In this document: positions 12,201-27,200 of the stretch, piece by piece
Position numbering within the stretch: position 1 is the stretch's first letter
How the letters are laid out: every line of letters begins with the position of its first letter
Assembly (NCBI RefSeq): GCF_037038585.1
Contig: NC_092521.1
Span: 50,228,398 to 50,292,397, forward strand
Reading direction: 5' to 3'
DNA: 64,000 nucleotides
Source: Patagioenas fasciata
Lineage: Eukaryota; Chordata; Aves; Columbiformes; Columbidae
Notes under the pieces: generated by a model
What the model was told of the DNA's origin: nothing
The model's database searches: none
What the model saw: the letters and a program-made list of their open reading frames with translations, nothing else
Translations under genes and position numbers: made by a program

Positions 12201-15200
12201 CCAAGGATGTTTAGGCTTTCTCGATGCTGATCAACATCAGCATCATAGTAGCAATCGGTGGCATGTCCATGGCAATTGCAAGCTGAAAAAGTAATATTCC
12301 AAGTCAGTTTTCATTATTAGGTTGGAATTCAATAATGAAGCAGAGGTGAAAAAGAAGCTCAGATTTTTTTTTTTAATACATACTCTCAGGTATCTTGGAA
12401 TATGCTCAGATGCACATATTTACCTATCAACAACAGGATTTTCACAGCAGAAACATGGTAAGAGGGTCTAGATATGAGGAAAGCATGTGCTGCGAGGCTT
12501 ATCAGAGGAGGCGACAGTTGTGCCATCTCAAAACTATATATTTATGCATAAATGCAGAACTAGGAAGCTTCAGAAGAATGGTCTCAGCAGTTTTCAAAAG
12601 TTACCAAAAGCATGTTCAAATGTTTATTCTGCTTTTCCATGTCTAAAAATACATCTGAGTTAAAGCTGTGTAGACTAAATCTTTATTTAAAATAAACAAT
12701 AAACAATAATAACAATAAGATAAACACAAATAAAAATACCTACACCAAGGAACTGTCATATATATAATACAAATATACCAACAAACTTATGTATGCATTT
12801 ACCTAGCTGCTGTTTTCTGAATGGATATTTTTTAAGTAGGAGTTCATTCTACTTCCTGAAAATTTTGGATTCAAAAAGAAGTACGGTTTGAAGAAGTATG
12901 ATCCGAAGAACAATACTAACAACAACAACAATAATAAGATATATATTATATATTTTTTATAATATATATCATTATTTCTATATATTCTTAATTATATATG
13001 AATAATATTATATTATTATATATTATATATATTATTATTGTCTAGAAAATTATAGAATTAGGTGACTAAGATAACTAAATTCCCCGGTTTATGGTTGTTT
13101 ACAGTCTTAGCTGTGATAAATTTTACTTTGGGTGGTTTATGGTTAGCTCCTTTATTTTTCCCTTTTGTTAAGTCAAATAAAGGTAGCAGCTGAACTCACA
13201 ATGGCTCTGAATCCACCTCTACATACATGTTCTGCTATACTTTTAACTTTTTCTGACAGATGTTGGTATTGCAGTGGTCAGAAAAGATCGATAGATACCT
13301 GTGAGGTTTTGCTTGCAGGGACATCAGCCTCTCATATGGTTCAGTCTAGGAAGTTCACCTACTGAAAACATCTGAGATACATCCACTAATATATCCCCTT
13401 GTGGCCTTGTATGCGCATCAGCTGTCTTCACCAATCTCCTTACATTGATGTGGGAGACCTAAATCCCAAAAAACCTTTGCTGTTTTACCTTTTTGCAAAA
13501 AGGCCTGGCAACATAAATCCCAGAGCCAGCTCAATGCTTGTGCTTTGCTTCCAGAAGAGAATTAACCTGAAAAATAGCTCTACACTTTCAATAGTTCCTG
13601 CAAATAAAGTTGAGTAAAGGGTGATGGATTTACCCACAAAATAATATATCTAATTTCCTAGAGATCGGGTATGTGTATCTCATAATCTTCCCATCTTAGT
13701 TTAAACTAGTATCTTCCCACTGATCATGTAAAGTTCTGCCTGTCTTCACTGAAATCTTCCAGAACTATAATAGAAATCTGAGTAGGAACCAACCACAGTA
13801 GCAAGCAAACAGAAAAAATCAAAGGGCAAGACCATGGTTTTGTACCTTTTTTTTTTTTCTGCTTACATATTCTCTCCTCGCTGGAGAGGAACAGGATTTT
13901 TTCTGAAAGTATGCAGGAAGCAAAAAAGGCTTTTCCAAGCATCTGGGTGAGCTTTTAATTACAGATTAAATTCCAGCACTCCAGGGCAACCTTCCCAGGA
14001 AATTCCTGAAGTTTTGACTTTATAAAGCTATGACTTCATTTTTAGGGAAATCCCTCCCTTCATCCGGACTAGGGCATAAGGTAACTCTGGAAGGCAATGG
14101 GTTCCTGCAAGTGCCTCAAAACAGAAGCTAAGGGCCCTGGTCCTGCTTTCTTTGCAATGAGGGAAGCATATGGGAAGCAATCCTTAAAAAGTCTATTCCA
14201 AGTACCTGACACAACTGGGAGCACAACTCAGGGACAACTGTGCCTTGCCACATGATCATACAGAAAGAGAAGGGAAACTGGATCACTCTCTGTAGCTCTT
14301 CTACATCTTTGTCCCAACAGCTTTGTACAAGGTTTGCCATCAGGTTCACTTGTGGTCTGCTGACAGGAACCGGACAGGCCAAGACTGGGTTCTCTGGCCA
14401 GGTTGTGATAGCCTGTGAAGATCTTTGGTGGTTTTTATTCATATAATTCTTCAAGAAAATAAAACATTGCAAAAATAAGATGCTGGTTCATGATACTAAG
14501 TCAGAAAAGGAAAGAAGATTTTTCTTTAAAAAAAAACCCAAAAACAAAAAACAAGGTAAATAAAAGCTCATTGCCTCTAGGGCCAATCCGTCTGTGAGGT
14601 ACAGCTCACAAGTAGATCTTCTAATAACAACAGGAGATTACTTGCTCTGATTATAGTAATAATATTTTCTCTCACAGGAGAACAGAAACCCCCTCTACTT
14701 CACAAAACACCTTCTCACGACTTTGGGCCATTTGCTGATCCATACAGTACTGGGAAAAGCAAAAGTTTGGGCTTATCCCTACAAGCTCCCACCAACCTCT
14801 TTCAACCAGTTTCTCTCGAGGGACCTCAGATTTCTGGGAAGCTTAACAAAGTTGCTTTAATTCCTTCACTACTGGCTGCCAGAAAAAGAGGTCTGCATTT
14901 GGCAAATGCTCTCAACAAATCGCCTCAAAGTGCTAAGAGCAATCCATACTAAAAAGGATATTTTTTCAGAGTCAGGTAGAAGCAAAGTGGTTTTGGCTCA
15001 GAATCTTGCAGATGATCTTCTATAAACTCATTCTTTAAAAAACATGACAATGTTTATCTTCTTTGTCTATCTCTTTCCTGGCAGAAAATGTTTTCCTCTC
15101 AAAGAGGAGAATTAAAATGAGGTTTCAAATAATGTTCAGAAATTGTGTCCCAACATGTCTCTCTCCTATCAAATATTTCAATCATTTTCCTCCCTCCCAA

Positions 15201-18200
15201 TGCTCAGTCTTTGTAGTGCAGTTTTGATTAAACGAGCCATCTGTATGTTCCTCGAACTAATCATATAGGTACATCTCTTTGGCTTTCAAATAAGGTTCCC
15301 CTGTTAACGGTTTGTACCCAGTGGCTACACTACTCTCAGCAACGGCAGACAAGGAAAATAAATTAGGCTAGACACAAAAGAAAATACAGGCTGCCAATAC
15401 CTTTGTTCAGAATAAGATGTGCACATAGATCATAGAATCATACAACACCAGGTTGGAATGGACCTCAAGGATCATCTGGTCCAACCTTTCTTGGCAAAAG
15501 CAGAGTCTAGACAAGATGGCCCAGCAACCTGTTCAGCTGGATCGATGGCAACACCGTCTGTACCACACTCACTGTTTTCTGGCCAGGAGGATTCAAAACA
15601 CCCATGTGTAACAGTACCCACTGCTCCACTAAGAGAGAGTCCGTACCATCATTCTCTTTAACAAAAGAATGGAGCACAGGGGAAGTGGGAGAAAGGTCAG
15701 TAGGCTTCTTCAGCTTGACTACTCAGCCTGCGTACCTCAATCTCTCCAAACTCCCAACTACAAGCACAGGAAGGAGTGCAAGAGTGGAATTGCCAGCAGA
15801 CCCCACCAAGAATGCCTGTGTGTCCACATGGGGTGAGTGGGGGCAACCGTCAGCAGGGGAACACAGGCCAGCTCAAGCATCTGCATGCAGTGTGAGCCTT
15901 AAGCAATCTCTCTCCAGTCTGAACAAGAAGAGGCTGGGTGATGGGGAAGCAAATCGTGAACTTGTACAAGGTGCCCATAGTCTCTGCTGTGCTAGTGAGG
16001 ATCCACAATCTGTCAGCAGACAGGTAGGACTGGGGAGAAATGTTGATTCAATGTATTACAAGAAAGCTTCCACTATTCTCAGGTAATATGCTCACACAAA
16101 TTACTATTTTCATTGTTTAATAAGACAGAGTATAAATAATATTCACTGCATCATCTGTTCCTTATTGCTGTATGGAAATAATTTTCTCAGTAAAGAAAAA
16201 AGGTGTTAAAACATGCAACGTGCTGTGTATGCTCCACGAATACGTGTGCTACGGCTAATTCTGACCCACTTGTCAATGTTCCTTTAAATCTAGCATCTTT
16301 TAGGATACTTACGTTCACATATGTTTGTGCTCCCAGCTGTTGCAGGTTGCCACTGTTTCTGATTATATCCTGGACAGCAGTGATCACAGGTTTCCCCACA
16401 AGTGTTATGCTGACATTCACACCGAAATCTACAGAAATGAAAGCCTCTTATTCTACTGAAGCTGGATTTAAACTTTCTTTTTTCTTAATTTTATTGCAGT
16501 TCAAGACTTAAATGTAGTGTGAAAAGGACAGGACATAAGCTCACATGTAAAGAGGTTGAACAGTAATACCAGAACATTTTTGAACTTTCCTAAAATTCTT
16601 CATGATTGATTACTTTAATCATGTGATTATGAGTTTATTAGCACAAATTAGTTATAGAGAACAACTACAATTGGGTTGAATGGACTGGATTATTAAAATT
16701 TGTTTTAGACTATTAAATCATTATGATATAATGAAGAATAGAATGTATCCTATTTTAGCTTCATTTGAAGGTTCAAGCTTGTTGAACCACAGCAAAAATA
16801 TTTATCACCTTTATAGGCATGCCTTCAGGATTTATTTCATTATGTTTTGTTTATAATAATTTTATTAGTGTTTTTAATACACCAAGATCATAACTTAATC
16901 TCATTATTTTAAAAATAGTGCACACTATTCATCAAGAAAATGTGGTTCATATTTATTTTTATTTAGCTGAATAGCCTACTTAAAGGGCAGGCTCTCATTA
17001 AGGGCTAAGTCTTACTATTGTGCATAGTAACTGAATCTCAGGAGTAACAAAGACCTTGAGACTGGAGAGGCCTTTTCCAATGTTCCTTCTTATCTGTGTA
17101 GTCTAATAAAAAAGTTGCAATAAACTTGTCAAGTATAACCATCCTGTTCCCATAGATTTTATACCTTCTATACTTAGTTTTCTCTAGCATAGATATCTGG
17201 AAAGGATGCACCCACTTGCCCACTTACTCTTCATTGAAACACAACTAAAAATATTGCATTGTCCTGATAAAGAGCAACAGCTGATTTAAACCAGGCTTTT
17301 AAAATATGTTTTAGATTTAACCTGATTATTCACGGTCACTTCCCTACAGCAGATGAGCTGAAAAGCCTGATCTAACACCTTATGAAATCAATGCAGAGAT
17401 CATAAACTTCACAGGGAAAGAGTATAGTTCATTTAATTTCTGCTTTTATTTTTTATAGTAATGATTGAATGCCATTGGATCTTGACTGAGCTCAGTTACA
17501 ATGCACAATATCTCCAGGAAGTTCAATAACTTTGTTCTTGAGTTGGCTAATTCCTGCTCTTGGAAGGTGATACCAAACCATGTTTTCCATAAAGAACTAA
17601 GGGTTTCTAAAAAAATTATTCAATATGCCAAACTCTTATTTCAATTAAAAAGAAAAATCTAAGACCTTTTTGTTATGGTACTTCATGTGCAATAGCTCTT
17701 TATACGTTTTCTTGTCAAATATCAGCAGATTCAATGTTTTAAATATAAAGAAAAATCCCTATAAGCTCGTATCATTTTATAATAAAAAAGGTCATTTGAA
17801 AATGTTCATGTGGGTTTTTTTCTCATATTAAATTAATGTTATGCTCAGTTTACTTACTGGTATCGGTTTTCAGTACTCTTTGTGTTACATACTTCAGCAT
17901 GGCCATGACAAACACATCGACCACCAATACTGATGTCCTTTATACTGTAGTAATACTATAGAACAAGCACAAAAAGTACATATTGATCTTTCCTTATTTG
18001 TATTACGTCAGAAATATCAACATCAGATTCTTAAATCTTGCTTATCAGAATTTTAAAGGCATGCCTTTACAAAAGGCCAAAGTCAGGCAGCCAGTGGTCA
18101 AACCTCTGTTGATGTCTACATCCCAGTATGAGTACCAGCAAATCAAAGTCAATACTAATGGGGTGTCTGATAGCAACAGGTTCATGGAGCTCACATCAAA

Positions 18201-21200
18201 CACATATTGCTATAGCTCTCCATTTCCCAGCACCTACACAGCCACCAGTACCCAGGCCCAAAGCTTGTTCAAAGCCAGCTTGAGGACAGAGATGTAAAGT
18301 ACTGTCAAAGTATCAATTTGTGAGACATTGTTCTGGTCAACACACCAGACATGCCTATATGGGCAGTGCAGTTTCCCCACTCAGTCAGATGTGATCACTA
18401 AACAATAGAAACAGACCAAAATCACCAGCTCAGTCAAAATCACTCATAACTCAAACTGGATTTGAAATTTTGACCTGAAGTTGAAACACTTTGTATCTCA
18501 TCCTCATGTCTTGCAGGCATCTACGCAACAGAAGATAAAAATTTAATTGGTTTGACTCAGTAAAAATATCATTACTGTATACATAATAATAGTAACTTCT
18601 GCATACATTTTTGTAGCTCAGAAGTTGCTTCCTTGTCTCCTTAGAGCATCAGGCAGAATGCAGAGCTGTTGTAAATTTTCGTCTCTATGTACCCCCAGAA
18701 AAATTAAAGGGACAGATTAAATGGCACTGGAGGATGAACAGAAAAAGGGTCAGAACATTATGCAGTCTCCTTTGCTCACCCTAGTAATAATACAGCCCTT
18801 CTAGGTGGTATATATAGCCTCTCTCATTGGGGATCCTTCCCCTCTACTCAGCACTGGTGAGGCCACACCTCAACCACTGTGTCCAATTCTGGGCTCCCCT
18901 GTACAAAGCAGGCATGGGCGTACTGGAGAGAGTCCAATGAAGGGCCAGGAAGATGATGAAAGAACTGCAGCACGTGTACAATGGGGAAAGGCTGAAAGAG
19001 CTGGGACTGCTCAGCCTGGAGAAGACTCAGGGGAAACTTATCAATATCTATAAATACCTGAAGGGAAGGAGCAAAGAGGACAGAGCCAGGCTCTTGTCAG
19101 TGGCGCCCAGTGACAGGACCAAAGGCAATGGGTACAAACTGACACACAGGAAACTTCCTCTGAACATTAAGAAACATTTTTTCACTGTGAGGGTGACTAG
19201 TACAGGTTGCCCAGAGAGACTGTGGAGTCTCTCTCCTTGGAGATACTCAAGAGCTGTCTGGACAAGTTGCTGGCCAACTGGCTCCAGGTGACTCTGCTTG
19301 AGCAGGAAGGTTGGACCAGATGACTTCCAGAGGTCCTTTCAACCTCAACCATTCTGCAATTCATTTCAGTTGCATATACATTCTCTACTTTTACATGGGT
19401 GGAGTTGGCTGGGCACAGATAAGGTGCTTCCCCAAGGCACAGAGCTTTTCCAACTAGTTCTGTTTGCTCTAGGCAGGTGAAGAACAGCAGATGGGATATA
19501 CAGACTAGGAAATATTTTTTGCCTTCTGAACTGTCTCTATTTAAACACACACATTAATTTCTAACTGTGCATACTCTCTTCATACTGTAAGTAAAACCTA
19601 GGCTTTCAGTATTTTCAGCACAGCTGAAAACATATTTGACTGGGTTTTTTTATGAGTCTTTACAACCCAGTCTATAGTTTCATACAGCCTTGCAGAGCTA
19701 TGCCTTACTACTAACAGTGATTGTACTGTCACTGGTGACTAATAAGTCAAATTAGCAATAAGACAAAATGATTAATAGACCAAATGGTCACACTACAGGC
19801 ATGCAATATGCTCTATATCATTTGGTGTGCCATGAACTTAAACCATTAACAGGGGAAGCCAAGTAGTTACTTGAAAAAGAGAACAGAATTGGTCTGGTTT
19901 TCATCTGTTTTCATAGTAAGTTTAACACAAAGATTTTCCTTAAAAATATTAACTCTTTCCAAGATTTGGAAAATCTCTAAAATGAAAACTTGGACTCTTT
20001 TTTAACAATTTAATAAAACACTCAACTTTTCATTCATCTATCCTACATACCATGGCTATGATAACATCAGAAGTTCCTCACACTAAAGCTGTGCTGCTTG
20101 TTGAGTACAACAAATACAGCATTTACATCTGCCTGTGAGCAACAACTGAAAATTTACTTAAGACAATAAAGTTACTTAATAAGAGTGCTATCAAGTAACT
20201 GGAATAGTTTTATATTTTTTGATGCAGAAACTCTCACACACATTTGTGCAGTGCCTCACCCCAGGGTTTCCTCCAATTGTTACCGAATCTTCATTTTAAA
20301 TTAAAAGGTTAAAAATAACAATACAATATGAAGTCTGCAGTCTCTCTAAGTATACAAATTTCCACGCGGTGTTCCATTGAGAGAGATCATTTTTCTTACA
20401 TTTCCCCACTGAGTGGGAGTGGGATTTGGCTTTCAAGCTCTTGGATAGTCCAAAATCCACTGAAAACAATTAGGCATCTCAAATGATTCATGGCAAGATA
20501 GTAACTTTCAAGTATGCCCTTTGATTCCTGCTCCTTCAGAACTCAGGTACTGTTTCCTGCAAATCTTTCTTTGAATAAATAGGGGAGACAGTTGTGTCAA
20601 ATAAAGCTGAAGAGATTTAGTTCCTCAGCCCTGCATAAAATAGTGTAGAAGATGTCCGCTTTGGCTCCTTATAGCTGCTATGATGCACTCAACTTCCTTC
20701 CATATTCAAACACAGGGAAAGAAGACAGTCTGTAACAAAATCATTAATCATTACTTCCCCTCCATAAATCTGTGCCAACCGGGTTACCTTCTTGTTTCAA
20801 ACAAACCTGGAGAAAATATGAGGATTTAAAGGTGGGTCACTGCAAAATTTTATAGTGAAAAAACATGCAGATCATTTTTTGGTCTCTAACAGGTTGAACA
20901 CAATTGTTGAGCATATCTGGGTGAAAATAATACTTACTCTACGGGTTACAGTGGGGTCTCGTTGAGCTTTTGATATCAGGTGTCCAAGAAGTGTATTAGT
21001 TCTGAGAAAATGAAGGCGGATGTTTGTTGCTTTTGTGAATTCTCGAAGACTAGAGGAGTAAGTGAAGTTTTTTGCTCCTGGGCGGCCGTTTACCAAAGAT
21101 ACTACAATCTAACAAAGAAGTAAGCACATTTTTGTTAAAATATATCAACTGCAAGTGTCGGTAGCAGCACAGAGAAAAAGTAATAAAAGAATCCAAAAAC

Positions 21201-24200
21201 TTATTATTGTTTCTGAGCATATTTGCAGTCACAACTACACATTTCATACTGAAGCCAGGATATTGGGAAAAATAATGCTGTTAGTCTTGGACCCTCCTGA
21301 ATTCTCATTACCCATATGATACATAGGAAAAAAAAAAAGTATATCTGTTTTGTAAACAGTATATATAACACACAAAAAGTGTAATAGGAATAGTTGCAAA
21401 TAGTTACATTAACAGTTGATAGTGTCAATGGGAGTTTTGCCTGAGTAAAAACATCAGGTTTTGGCTGTTTCCCAAAGCACATTTATTTTTGGGTTAAGGC
21501 GCAAACATTCCTGGAAAATATTATTGTTACCAGGTCCAGTGCCTGGGAGCATATTAATGGTCTTTTGGAAGAAAGTACACAGTGTTGCTTTAGAAAATCC
21601 CCTCACATGAAAGTAGGTTTATCTGACTTCCAAAACAAGGGCTCCGGTACTTTTTTATTTTTTAAAGAAACAGATGCCAGCAGCCTAGCAATAATGGATC
21701 TCTATTAAATTAACAATCCAGTATGCATATACAGGACTGAGTGAGAGACTTTCATTTATTTATAACTGACCAGATAACAGATTTCTATTTTCAAATGTCT
21801 CCTATACTCTGAAGTACATAACAAGGGAATGGTGATGGCTCTGGTTGCAGGACAATTCCTTCAGGAAAAGTCATACAACACGTAGTAGTGGATGGCAACA
21901 GCAGTGTTCTTCTAGGGAAATTCTTTACCACATTTTACTAGAAAATTTTACATACATGTTAATAAACAAATTCTACTTCAATATGAAACCACAACCATGG
22001 AGCCATATGCTCAAAATTCTGGTTAATTCTTGAGGAGGTCAGATCTGGACTCTAACCACTTCAGGCATAAAAGGAGAAGGTCAGCAGGAGCCATCAGCAC
22101 AGCCAGGAGTTTAACACTTATTCAAAGAACACAAACCATGCTTCTATCTAGCAGGGAGCAACAGCTAAAATCAGAGCAATGTCTTCCAAACACATGTATT
22201 ATAAACGTGTAGCATTTTATATATTCTTTTCTTAAATAGTTACTTATTTTTGAATGGTAAATATCTGCTTCCACAGCCTTTACACCCATGAGCAATTCTG
22301 CTCTGTATGTTGGAAGTGTCCAAAAAATGAGGCCAACACCTTCAAACGCATATGGCTTGTGAGGTACCTAAAGCATTACAAAAAATCAACACAGGTGGCT
22401 CTGAGCAGCCCCTACCCCCACAGGGGATGGTGAGAATTAGGAGGAGCCAGCTCACCCTCCAGAAATCTCACCAGCTACTTAAGTGGTTGGTTATGGACTT
22501 ATTAATGTAGCTTCAAGCAGCCATAGGTGAAAAATTAGTTCCAGTTCTAGGTTTTTAATGAAACACCACACTTCTGAAACAAATACTGCTTCCTTCCAGC
22601 ATTACACATCACTTTCCTAACAGAACTTACCTCTCCATTTTCAAGAGGCAGAATGCGAGAGTACTCTGTGGTGCACAGGACATCGCCGTCCCTCCTCACT
22701 GGAAGATTAGCTTCCTTTCCGAAGCGCTCCAAGCAGTCTGCTTTGGAGTCTAGTCAAGTGCGAACAAAATTATTTTTATGTGTGAAAACAAACATTATTG
22801 TTCTAATTTAAATTAACTATGAAGTATCCCTTTTGCTTTTTGATAAATTCTCCCCTGTAACTGAATAATAACCAGTGATTGTGTTGCCCAGCACAGAAAA
22901 ATGGAGATTCCTAAAAACAAATTATTTCTTGTCCTCGGCAATTCAGTGTTTCCTGACAAGACATGGCACAGTATTTCTCATATTGTCACAAAAAAGCTAC
23001 ATATGTCCTCCAAGATTTTGCATTTGTATTTGCCTTTGATTTTTGTGAGGAAGTCCAGGGTCCTATGGGATGAAGGACACTGTAGTTCTGACATATTCAA
23101 AACAAAGAGAAACCAAACAAAACTAAAATTCCCAACAGACTGAGAAATATTCATGTGCTGAGTTACACTTTCAAAATATCATACTCATTTTTAGTTACAC
23201 TCTCATCGCTAATTTATTGCGGATAACTAAGATGAGAGAAATGTATTTGACTTTCACTGTCCTCACTGCAGTTGAAATCTTTAAAGAGACCCACGATCTG
23301 ATTTTCCTGCTATTGAGAAAATGATGAACAAAACCTGTCCAACAAAAGAGCAGTGACACAAGGATTGATACTCACGAGCAAAATATTGCCAGGGGGTGTA
23401 AGTTTTTCCAAAGTCCACTGATCTTTCTAAGATCCAGAGATCTGGACGAGGAGAATTTGCAAACTTGATAAGGATGTAGGCAACATGGAAGAGCTGGTGA
23501 CAGAATATATATAGAACATATCAGAAGTTTTCTGAACTTTAAAAAATCACTGCAATACAAAAACCGATGTAAATAAACACCTTTTCTTTAGTGTACAGTG
23601 ATAAGGTTATCCTCTGCAACTTCATTCCTGTCAAGATAATAGGCCAGATTCTCACCTGGCTACCCCACCCAGCAATGTGCTCCAATACATTAAGAAAGCT
23701 GCAAAAGGACTGTGTTCAATGCCATCTCTTACATTTTAGAACAGCTCTGTTTTGCACGTGACTGATTGCTTGGGTGTGTTAAGGGTATAGCTCCTAACAT
23801 TGAAAAGTTAGCATCTTGACACATCATTGAACTGAGATACTTTTTCAGCATCCTGGTACATCTGTGTTGCATTCCAACCATGTAATTGTGCTTGTAGCCA
23901 AGAAAAATCACAATGGTATAAGAGAAAATGCACACACTCTTTACACTGGGACTCCTTTGGGTGCATTTTATGGTAATTTAAGCCACTTACTTCCTCACTT
24001 TCGGAATATTTCTAGATAATTTTGGCATTTGACAGACTTTCTAAGTAACAGAAGCAAGCCACCCCAGAGTTTTGTGGGTATCAAATATGGAAGAAATTCT
24101 TATGACTGGTAGCTCATTCATTGTCTGAAACAGCTCGAAGAGTTGTTGTTTCTAAGGGTCATTTAGAATTTAAACAACCAAAATATGGATATGAGTTGTA

Positions 24201-27200
24201 AATAAAAGTGATCTGATAGTGAGGTACAGTCAATATTCAAGTGAAGCTGTACTGGAATTTCCCACTCAGCCTCAATTCAGAACCATCTGCTTCCTTTGGT
24301 GGGGGAGGCAGGGAATTACAGTCAACAGTCTGTCATGTAACTGCTGCCAGAGCCCTCACATCAAATACACCCATGCAGTTTATCTTTTCTCAAACATCAC
24401 AAATGTCATAACCCTAAAGCTAATACACAGGTTGTTAGATTCCAAACCACAAGTGCATACAAGCTCCCAACCACAAACTGGGAACAGCATCTGTTGCCAT
24501 GCCTGGCCCATCCAGCTGCCAGCTAGGACCAATTCAATAGCTGTCACACCATATGGAGCCACCAAGAGCCAGATGCAAATGGTGAACACCACAGTGGAGC
24601 AGACATTTGGAAATATTTTGGAAATATGTGTCCCTAACCAGCACTGCACATGTCAATCCCATGGCTTCATGCATGTTGCAGTCATACGGCTACATGCAGC
24701 CTCAGTCTTCACACATCTATTTCAGACATCAACTTCTGAAGGTGAAAAGTATTCACAGAAGAAAGTAAAACCTTTTCATGGAGAAATGGGAAGAATTCAG
24801 AGACTTCACGGAGCATGTACTCATGCTAATACCTCATATCCAAGAAGAAAGAAACCTGAAACTTTTCATTTTGCATTCATTTAATGCAGTGTGTACAACT
24901 TCCCAGGGCAATCACCTGTTCTATACATACCAAGGCATCACTGCAGCAGGTGTCATACCTTGAAACCTATTTGAGAAACTGCTGACTTGCTGAATGTTGC
25001 TTACTTAGGTCAGTGGAGAAACAACTGGGGAAAAAAATAACCTTTCGTGTTAGTATCAGAATTTACCCTGACAAGCACCAACTTAATCTCCTGTCATACT
25101 AAACTAGGTACCCAAATAGTCAGACAGTATCTACATACACAAAATGACTTACTAGACAACAGTATGGAGCAAAGTAAGTGGCAGCAATTCTGTTGACAGA
25201 ACCATGACAGAACCCAGAACTAGGCACAATGACTGCAAAGGTGGAGTAATGCCCTTAAATTACCAACATCGTCTCTTCACTGATTGTCAGAAATAGGTGA
25301 ATAGTTTGTGGCAAGATTTGCTTTTGCTGAGTTTCTGATACTCTTTGCCTAAGTAATTTCTGCTACTTGACTGGTAAGTTTCAGAGCAGGGATATCAGCC
25401 AAATACATGTGATCCAGTATGGCCATTCAGTGCAAAGACTGGTATCCACCCAGGAAAGCAGGAGAGTTCTGAAATTCCTGAAAAAGCAGTGCTTCATGTT
25501 CTTGCTTTTGGTCAGCTGTCTCTCTCAAGGGCCATTGTCCTGTTCAAACCAAGTCTGCACTGGGCAGGCAACTGCCTACCCATTAGCAGTCTTGCTTCCC
25601 CTATGTTTTAAGGTCTTACACGCATGTCAGCAAGTGTGGATAGCACTCTGTGTGTTGATTCATACAAATTTAATCAAGACAAATGTTTTAGAAAGCTCAA
25701 GAGAAAACAAAAGAAGCATATAGAAAGGGCCTGCCTTCTCCAGGGCCCCATTGATTGTAGTCACATTGTAGAATCATTACAACAATGACCTTCTGCCTGC
25801 TCTCCAAAGAAGTAGATGACCTCTGCTTCAGCTTGTCATACAGTTATTATATTATTTCACGCAGATGCTATTTTAAAGTGGCCAAAATGAAAGTACACAA
25901 CAGTAAATCAGCTGAATCAGCACGTGCCATCCACCAAACACCTGTACACCACTTCTGCTATGCAGCTGTGGAATTTGCTTAAGCCTAAGACTACTCAACG
26001 TGTGTGAAGCTAAAGTACAGTCCAACATGTGTGCTATATTAGGAACCCCACAACATGTTTCTCTATCAAGCCTGTCAGTGCAAGAACTGTCTCCCATTAC
26101 CATACTTTGCATACTTCCACGCAAACCACAAAATGAAAGAAAAACTGTATGGCAACTTTGACCTACTCTTGCATATGAAAACCTTCAATTTGTATGCAGC
26201 TCTCTAACATCTCATAGTTTAAAATATTGTTCAGGTTTGTACAGTCACATTCAGAAAGGGGAAAGGGATAGGTCTAGATAAAAATTAAATTAGTATCAGT
26301 TCATGACAATATATCACTAAACCTTAGTCACCAACTCCACCATATGTCCTGCTTCTGACTTTACACAAGTGCCAATCATTTGGCTCTGACCTGGATCAAG
26401 GCTGCAGAATGATCACTGTGATTGAATATTGCCTAAGTAGAAGAAAGGCCTCTCTCCAGATCTGATGAGGCAACAATGGAAGAAAAATGATCCTTGGCTT
26501 GCAAAATAAATTTCAGGTAAAGACAGAGAAGTAATCTTGCTGACATAAGACCCATAAAAGCAAGCATTAAACCCAACTTCAATCACATATTCTAAGATGA
26601 CATTTCACTAATTTAAATCTTGATGCTATTGTACTGACAGAAACAAGATCCACCCTGAAAAAAGGGATAATAAACTCATAACAGTTTTTTTTTTTTTTTT
26701 TCAGTTATTCAGTTTAGTGGAAAAAGGAAGTGAGTTTCTTCATTAAAAAGAAAAAAAAATTTGGTTGCTTTTAAGTAAAATTTCTTTCATTAAAAAAACA
26801 ACCATTTTTCAAAAGGAGTGTTAAAAATGTAAGTAAGCATTAAAAATAACTGCTGGTTTTGTGTAGTTGCATGACAATTAAAAAATCACCAAAAAATCTG
26901 AAATACATCTTAATCAAAATTCTGACAGATTTCTTATATGAATAAAGAATTAAGTTTAAAAGAAGAAACTGTATTTTGTTTCCAGTAACGGAAACAATCC
27001 ACTCTGGAAACACATGCTTGAAAGAGGATGTATTCCTGTAAACATCCCAACAGCATATCCTGCTGTAATCTAGCAGCACGGGTCAAACCTAATGGATTGT
27101 CAACAGCTGGAATTTAACCAGTTCCATATTGATGTGACCTTTTCCTGTTCACTTAAGCTTGTTCAGATTTGAAGTGTTCTTGCAGGCAGTGGCCTTAACG

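Larger units (their letters stand above)
12283..16312 (-). other. LAMA3 intron 7
   Basis: 4.0 kb. It contains A/T-rich simple sequence (about 12690-12740 and 12910-13045) and a CR1 fragment (15423-15545). The open frame at 15604-16086 has no recognisable protein. Confidence 0.65.

Noticed and set aside
15604-16086. 160-codon plus-strand open frame in LAMA3 intron 7
   Set aside because: Low-complexity Ser/Thr-rich translation next to a CR1 fragment; no recognisable domain.
18953-19291. 112-codon frame resembling a conserved protein ([22 protein letters not shown])
   Set aside because: This is the familiar tail of a CR1 retroelement; the sequence is a truncated repeat, not a host gene.
24219-24884. 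221-codon plus-strand open frame in LAMA3 intron 2
   Set aside because: Begins at GTG, matches no protein I know, has no clear splice or promoter context; length is plausible by chance in 11 kb of intron.
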